This document shows positions 59,760-64,000 of a stretch of 64,000 nt of DNA, in pieces. The stretch's first letter is position 1. Every line of letters starts with the position of its first letter. The stretch lies in the NCBI GenBank assembly GCA_900769705.1, contig CAAGHP010000016.1, positions 15,619 to 79,618 on the forward strand, in the 5' to 3' direction. The notes beneath the pieces are model-generated. The model saw only the letters and a program-made list of their open reading frames with translations, made no database searches and was not told the origin of the DNA. Origin of the DNA: Alphaproteobacteria bacterium. Lineage in GTDB: Bacteria; Pseudomonadota; Alphaproteobacteria; RF32; CAG-239. A program made the translations under genes and the position numbers.

Positions 59760-61484
59760 ATGAGAATTAATAGATTAACAATCCAGAATTATCGGTCTTT
59801 TGCTGATGAAGTTGCAATAGAGTTTCCAAACATTGCTAAACCAATAGCTATAATCGGGCATAATAATGCTGGAAAGTCAAACCTGATAGATGCTTTACTG
59901 ATGGTTATGGGAAAAAAGAGCGTATATGGTAATAATTTTTCTAAAAACGATTTTTTCAATCATAATATTAACGAGGATATAATAATAAGTGCCAAAATTA
60001 CGGATGATGATTGCCTAATACAAGCCGATGCATTTAATAAGACACAGACCATAGATAGTATTAAATTAATTATAAGTTGTGAGGACGGTTTTTGCGATAG
60101 CAATCATATTTTGTGTGATAATAATGGTAAACAAATAAGATTATCTCAATCTATACCACAATCAAAGAAAAATGATTATTCTGATGAAGAAAAAAAGGCT
60201 TTCAAAGAACGCAGAACAGATGGACTTTTATATTTTACGAAAATCAAAAATAAGATACCGCTATATTTTATTGATCCAACAAATATTCAAGATGAATTAT
60301 CTCCAAAAAAGAACAGTATACTTGCTGATGTGATGAAAAAAGTTAAAGTAAGTTTTGAAAAAGATAGATTTCCTAAAGATTTTCCTAAAGAAACATGGCA
60401 AGGAAAAACGAGAAAAGACATATTTAACAACTATCTAAAATTTGTTGAAAATAATGTGCTTAAAACAAAAGAGTTAGATGAGTTGGTTGAGTGTATAACA
60501 GAAGAGATAATGTCTCAACTTGGATTAGATTCAGATAACTTTGATTTAAGTCTAAGTATTCCTGATATAGATGTTTTCTATAAAAATTTAGACTTTTTGC
60601 TAAAAGATAATGACGACCCTCAAAAACCGAAGTTACCAATATGTAATTATGGTCGAGGATTTTCATTGCTGTTTATTGTTGCATTATTAAAAATATTGTC
60701 AAAGTCAAAGGATGGTGGAAAAATATTTGTTATCGAAGAACCAGAAACATTTTTACACGAGCATTATCAAGAATATTTCTATCAAGTGTTATGTGAGTTA
60801 GCGAAAAATAATCAAGTAATATACACCACTCATTCAAAAAAGTTTATTGATTTATTTAATCCTAAAACAATAATTAAGCTTGATAATCAAGGATATAAAC
60901 ATACAGAAGTTATTCAAAATAAAGACGAATTTATAACATATCCGAATGACTATGCAAAATATATTACTTCCATAGAACCTAATTTGGGTAATCTTATTTT
61001 TTCAGATAAAGTGCTTATAGTAGAAGGTTCTCATGATATTTTAGCTTATAAAATGGCATTTAGTGATGTTAATTTTGGGTTAAATAATATATCAATAGTA
61101 GCCGCTTTTGGTAAAGATGGAATAGTGAATCTTATTAATTTATGTAAGTTGTATAAAATTGATTATTTTGCTGTGCATGATTGGGATATTGAAAGAGAAG
61201 ATATTGATGTTTCTATTGAGTCAGATAGTAGTTCCGATTATGCAGCATTAACTAAAGAAGAAAAGGCTCAATATACCAAAAATCATAAGTTATTGACTGT
61301 TGCAGGTACTAATAAAATACATCAAAATAAAAAACGTTTAGAAGAAGTCCTTGGTATTCCTCAAGCAGATAAAGGGTGTGAAGCAATTTATGAAAAACTA
61401 AAAGATTTATCCAGAGAAGAAATACAAAAACAATATCCTAAGCTGATTGATGACAACTTATTAAATTTTTTGGAGTTTAAATAA
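59760..61484 (+). CDS. OLD-family ATP-dependent nuclease
   Basis: A 574-residue protein with an N-terminal ABC-type ATPase (Walker A GHNNAGKS at 33-40, Walker B VIEEPETFLHEHY near 324) and a C-terminal TOPRIM nuclease (DKVLIVEGSHD near 416, AVHDWD near 473). OLD enzymes exclude phages; a relative, GajA of the Gabija system, has almost this length but is paired with a helicase that is absent here. AGGTGAC lies just upstream of the ATG. The divergent gene across a 183-bp gap is a restriction-type enzyme. It is very AT-rich. Confidence 0.85.
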   Translation: MRINRLTIQNYRSFADEVAIEFPNIAKPIAIIGHNNAGKSNLIDALLMVMGKKSVYGNNFSKNDFFNHNINEDIIISAKITDDDCLIQADAFNKTQTIDSIKLIISCEDGFCDSNHILCDNNGKQIRLSQSIPQSKKNDYSDEEKKAFKERRTDGLLYFTKIKNKIPLYFIDPTNIQDELSPKKNSILADVMKKVKVSFEKDRFPKDFPKETWQGKTRKDIFNNYLKFVENNVLKTKELDELVECITEEIMSQLGLDSDNFDLSLSIPDIDVFYKNLDFLLKDNDDPQKPKLPICNYGRGFSLLFIVALLKILSKSKDGGKIFVIEEPETFLHEHYQEYFYQVLCELAKNNQVIYTTHSKKFIDLFNPKTIIKLDNQGYKHTEVIQNKDEFITYPNDYAKYITSIEPNLGNLIFSDKVLIVEGSHDILAYKMAFSDVNFGLNNISIVAAFGKDGIVNLINLCKLYKIDYFAVHDWDIEREDIDVSIESDSSSDYAALTKEEKAQYTKNHKLLTVAGTNKIHQNKKRLEEVLGIPQADKGCEAIYEKLKDLSREEIQKQYPKLIDDNLLNFLEFK

Positions 61485-61688
61485 CTATCTTTTCTTCTAT
61501 CCCAGCCTTGATAAATTTATGGGTTTTGTTTTTGTACGGTGAGAAACGGCAGATACCGCCGTGAGGGGTAGTGGTTTTCTTTCCGCAAAATTGGCAAATA
61601 TAAGCTGGCGTGTTGGGCTGGTTGTCTTTTAAGCGTGCAATGATTTTGTTAAGTTTGTGGCGATTTTCACGGTTGGCAACATCTCTTT
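61477..61688 (-). pseudogene. Remnant of a zinc-ribbon protein
   Basis: An open minus-strand stretch without a start codon reads DVANRENRHKLNKIIARLKD, then YICQFCGKKTTTPHGGICRF and a Lys-rich tail to a stop at 61477. The CxxC/C pattern is a zinc ribbon. It follows directly on the truncated integrase, so it is probably the surviving C-terminal part of a gene joined by a deletion. Confidence 0.55.
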
Positions 61689-62505
61689 TTAATCAGACAT
61701 TAGGCGCATTCCGGAATATAGAGCGATTATCGGAACCCAGAAATCATATATTCTATCGATGGCGATTTTTCTCGGGTAAGTTTTAGGATTGAATATCTTT
61801 TTCAATTCATCATCAGTAAAGCCGGCTCGGCTGTGCATTATTTTTGCCGCTTAGAGATTTCAAGCAGGCGTTCACCATCGGATGAATCCACTTGTCCATT
61901 GTTTTATCATCGTGTTCGCACTCAATCATATCAGCGGTGTACTTATCAACTCCTTTAAGGGCATTAAATAGCGTTTTCTGTGAGGTTTTTACAGATTTAA
62001 CTTCTTGAATTAGCGTCATATTTGTGTCTATTATGCGGTTGATTTGTTTTATCACGCTGTGATGAGTTTCCGGCTTGTCTTTCAGGTCGGTGATGTATTC
62101 TCGGAAAACGCTTTCCATAGAATTTGCCACGTGTTCGTCATCTCTGGTGTTGCCCTTGAAAACCGAAATACTGTCTTTATCAAAAGTTCCGTCAACAATA
62201 TCGTCATAGTTATCGGACAAAGCATCTGTGAGTTGGTCCAGTTTGTATTTGATGATTTTGTTGATGTCGTCTTTATCCAGAACAATCTTGCCGCTTTTTA
62301 TGAGCATATCCAGTTTCCTCAAAAGTTTAATTTCGAGGTCCAGTATATAACTGTGCGACAGGCTCTTGGCAAGTGCTTCTTTGCGGTTTCCGGTGTGAAG
62401 AGAGCGGAAGAAATATTTGACTGGGGCTAGATATTGCAGCGGAGCCGGTATTCTGGCTCTAAAATACCAGGTATTGTTTCTAAGTTGCACGCGATTCATC
62501 AGCAT
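61689..62505 (-). pseudogene. Decayed tyrosine-type integrase
   Basis: The N-terminal 230 codons (from 62505) give a DUF6538-type integrase N-terminus (LRNNTWYFRARIPAPLQYL). The reading then breaks near 61870, where the correct continuation (SDGERLLEISKRQK) lies in another frame. A third frame reads GFTDDELKKIFNP...IIALYSGMRL, the start of the catalytic domain with its first Arg, and stops at 61689. At least two frameshifts and loss of the rest of the catalytic domain make it inactive. It points away from tRNA-Gln, typical of an element integrated at that tRNA. Confidence 0.8.
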
Positions 62506-62635
62506 TTATTTGTTCTCTAAACTGTGGATAACTTTGTTATGCTGACCAAATTTGAGGAAAACGAGGCGAGGGCGTTGGTGTATCAGGATGGTGTATCACC
62601 CAAAATAACCGTAAAAATGCGTTTTATAACGCAAA

Positions 62636-62662
62636 AAAGTCCTTGAATATCAAGGACTTATC
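62636..62662 (-). terminator. Terminator of tRNA-Gln
   Basis: Perfect stem AAGTCCTTGA.../...TCAAGGACTT with a T-run on minus. Confidence 0.85.
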
Positions 62663-62669
62663 TTTGTTG

Positions 62670-62744
62670 TGGCTGGGGCGGCTGGATTCGAACCAACGAA
62701 TGTCGGCACCAAAAGCCGATGCCTTACCACTTGGCGACGCCCCA
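62670..62744 (-). tRNA. tRNA-Gln (TTG)
   Basis: A 75-nt cloverleaf with encoded CCA. The acceptor stem is TGGGGCG/CGCCCCA, anticodon loop TTTTGGT (anticodon TTG) and T arm GGTTCGAATCC. Likely attachment site of the element whose integrase remnant lies just downstream. Confidence 0.95.
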
Positions 62745-62928
62745 ACAAAAAGTATTTTAACAAAGCAGCGAACGTTGTTCATTAACTTTTCGATATTCTT
62801 TTATGCCATATTTTTTATAAATGCAAGTATTTTTTTCAAAAAAATTATAATTATTTTGCATTTTGGACAGCAGATTGTGTAAATATTGAACTTTTTGCAA
62901 ACTAATCAGCTGATTTTACTATAAAAAC

Positions 62929-62957
62929 TTGACATCTTGCAAAAAACGTGTTACATT
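62929..62957 (+). promoter_or_regulatory. Promoter of the 72-residue protein gene
   Basis: TTGACA (62929-62934), 17 bp, TACATT (62952-62957), 33 bp before the ATG at 62991. Confidence 0.65.
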
Positions 62958-62990
62958 TTATATTGTCATTGATAATAAATGAGGTCGCTT

Positions 62991-63209
62991 ATGAATAATA
63001 TGCATACCGATTTTTTTAGAGACAGCCTTATAAAGACTGATGTTCATACGCCACGGCCGCGTCCGGCAAAAAGAGATATTGCAACGCTTTATTCTACGGA
63101 TGTGTCTTATCAGTTAGGGCGGAAGCCTTTGACCGCACAAAGGAAGTCCGAATTAAATTCTGAAATGATAGTCACTACGCTTATGAAATTTCATCAGTAT
63201 ACAAGGTAA
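62991..63209 (+). CDS. Unknown 72-residue protein
   Basis: A small basic soluble protein starting MNNMHTDFFRDSL; it contains a Pro/Arg-rich patch (HTPRPRPAKRD) and a helical C-terminus. GAGG lies 7 bp before the ATG at 62991; an in-frame ATG at 62979 lacks such a site. A strong promoter and terminator flank it, which supports a real independently transcribed gene. I recognise no family. Confidence 0.7.
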   Translation: MNNMHTDFFRDSLIKTDVHTPRPRPAKRDIATLYSTDVSYQLGRKPLTAQRKSELNSEMIVTTLMKFHQYTR

Positions 63210-63241
63210 AAACAAACACTTAAACTTCAAGTAAACCTCCG

Positions 63242-63273
63242 AAGCAGTCCGTAAACGGGCTGCTTTTTTTTGC
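63242..63273 (+). terminator. Terminator of the 72-residue protein gene
   Basis: AGCAGTCCG/CGGGCTGCT stem followed by eight T. Confidence 0.9.
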
Positions 63274-63344
63274 GCACAAGGAAGACATTAAAAAATTGTC
63301 CTGAATGCTTTTGGCGGGATAAAGCTTACAAGGTGGTATAAAAT

Positions 63345-63872
63345 TTACGGCATAATTTCAATAGGGGTTTGGTCGGGTACTGCGGCGTAAATTTCTTCTA
63401 TTTCTGCATTTGTCACAGCTATGCAGCCTTGAGTCCAGTCAATTAATCTGTGCATACGCCCGAAAAAAGGCATAAAATTCGGCTGTCCGTGAATCATAAT
63501 GTTTCCGCCGGCGGAAACGCCAAGTTTTTTGGCATTTTCGCGGTCTTGCAGGTTGGGGTAAGAAATGCCCAAAGAGAGATGATAGGCGCTGTTGGGGTTG
63601 TGGTGTGTGATGTGATAGCGACCTTCCGGTGTTTTGGAATCGCCTTCGCGCTGTTTGTGCCCCAGCGGATTGCGCCCAAGCGCAATTTTGTATGTTTTGA
63701 TGACTTGGCCAGCTGAAAGCAGCTGCAGCGTGCGTTCAGACTTGCGGACAATGATTTTATCTATCGGCGGTAGATTGGAAGCGGAAGTCAGTTCCGGCTG
63801 ACGCAGGCTTAGAAAGACCAGCCCGAAAGCTCCTAAAAATACGGCTAAATAAAACAAAAACTTTTTGCTCAT
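63345..63872 (-). CDS. L,D-transpeptidase (YkuD domain)
   Basis: A 175-residue anchored or secreted enzyme that makes 3-3 peptidoglycan cross-links or attaches proteins to peptidoglycan. After a hydrophobic N-terminal segment (about 5-22) comes a YkuD domain (about 38-174) with His 128 in IMIHGQPN and the catalytic Cys 150 in TQGCIAVTNAEIEEIY; the usual SxGC has Thr-Gln here. It begins 10 bp after the stop of an outer-membrane protein gene, so the two are probably co-transcribed. Confidence 0.9.
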   Translation of the reverse strand: MSKKFLFYLAVFLGAFGLVFLSLRQPELTSASNLPPIDKIIVRKSERTLQLLSAGQVIKTYKIALGRNPLGHKQREGDSKTPEGRYHITHHNPNSAYHLSLGISYPNLQDRENAKKLGVSAGGNIMIHGQPNFMPFFGRMHRLIDWTQGCIAVTNAEIEEIYAAVPDQTPIEIMP

Positions 63873-63882
63873 GACAGCCTCG

Positions 63883-64000
63883 TTAGAAATTGAATTTTAT
63901 GCCGGCGTTGATAACGGTAGTATGTTTATCTTCCATAAACTGACTGCCGCGCAGATAGAAATCAAATGCTTTCCAGCTAAAAGTTATATCGGCGCGGACA
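63883..64000 (-). CDS. C-terminus of an outer-membrane beta-barrel protein, cut by window edge
   Basis: The last 38 codons on the minus strand read DITFSWKAFDFYLRGSQF, then TVINAGIKFNF and a stop at 63883. Alternating hydrophobic residues and a terminal Phe are the insertion signal of outer-membrane barrels. The rest lies outside the window, so the family cannot be named. Confidence 0.65.
   Translation of the reverse strand, partial: VRADITFSWKAFDFYLRGSQFMEDKHTTVINAGIKFNF

Noticed and set aside
59760..61484. Complete Gabija system
   Set aside because: The OLD-like protein fits in size, but no UvrD-like helicase (GajB) adjoins.

Overview
The window is a gene-dense chromosomal segment from an AT-rich Gram-negative bacterium. 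An RpoD-type sigma factor of alphaproteobacterial build, a GapR/DUF2312 nucleoid protein, OpgG/OpgH glucan synthesis, KdsA, PagP, DUF192, YqgE and an outer-membrane barrel C-terminus together suggest an alphaproteobacterium. The low GC content and large pilin-like family fit an uncultured host-associated lineage, but that placement is inference.

Layout. 1-15.6 kb: YqgE (cut by the window edge), a long DsbD/ScsB-like reductase, a secreted GH24 lysozyme, the opgG-ORF-opgH glucan operon, a maltokinase divergent from malQ with two small genes, an M3 oligopeptidase and a TrpF-like barrel. 15.9-22 kb: a pilin-like gene with a structured leader, a DXS-like enzyme behind a MerR-type promoter, a DUF3137 membrane protein, a class I amidotransferase and a secreted unknown. 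22-28 kb: rpmI-rplT, pheS-pheT and an archaeal/eukaryotic-type proS. 28-40 kb: accessory DNA with palindromic repeats, two more pilin-like genes, unknown proteins, gapR, pyk and a Panacea-type antitoxin pair. 40.5-47.8 kb: a compact operon (OmpA-like, recJ, DUF502, pagP, kdsA, recO, parC). 47.9-50.8 kb: three small unknown genes, two of them paralogues, then a fourth pilin-like gene. 50.9-54.9 kb: DUF1847, rpoD, a BaiN-like flavoprotein and tRNA-Ala. 55-62.7 kb: a very AT-rich island with a serine recombinase, a type IIG-like restriction-methyltransferase, a divergent OLD nuclease and a decayed tyrosine integrase ending at tRNA-Gln. 62.9-64 kb: a 72-residue protein, an L,D-transpeptidase and the end of an outer-membrane protein.

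The main discovery is a repeated cassette. Four pilin-like genes (16.1, 29.3, 38.5 and 50.5 kb) share a prepilin segment (GRSMIEMLGV...GGIAGYSKAM) and six conserved cysteines. Each is preceded by the same unit: a TTTACW-17-TANNNT promoter, a structured RNA of about 190-200 nt that starts at the predicted start site, an intrinsic terminator and then the pilin start about 30 nt later. In every copy the loop of a 3' hairpin is perfectly complementary over 8-9 bp to a single-stranded stretch near the 5' end. The paired sequences differ fully between copies, so the window itself shows covariation for a pseudoknot. A second set of helices is mutually exclusive, which suggests a switch or attenuator controlling termination before the pilin gene. 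Two of the pilin genes also carry an in-frame 126-bp palindromic element inside the part of the protein that prepilin peptidase would remove.
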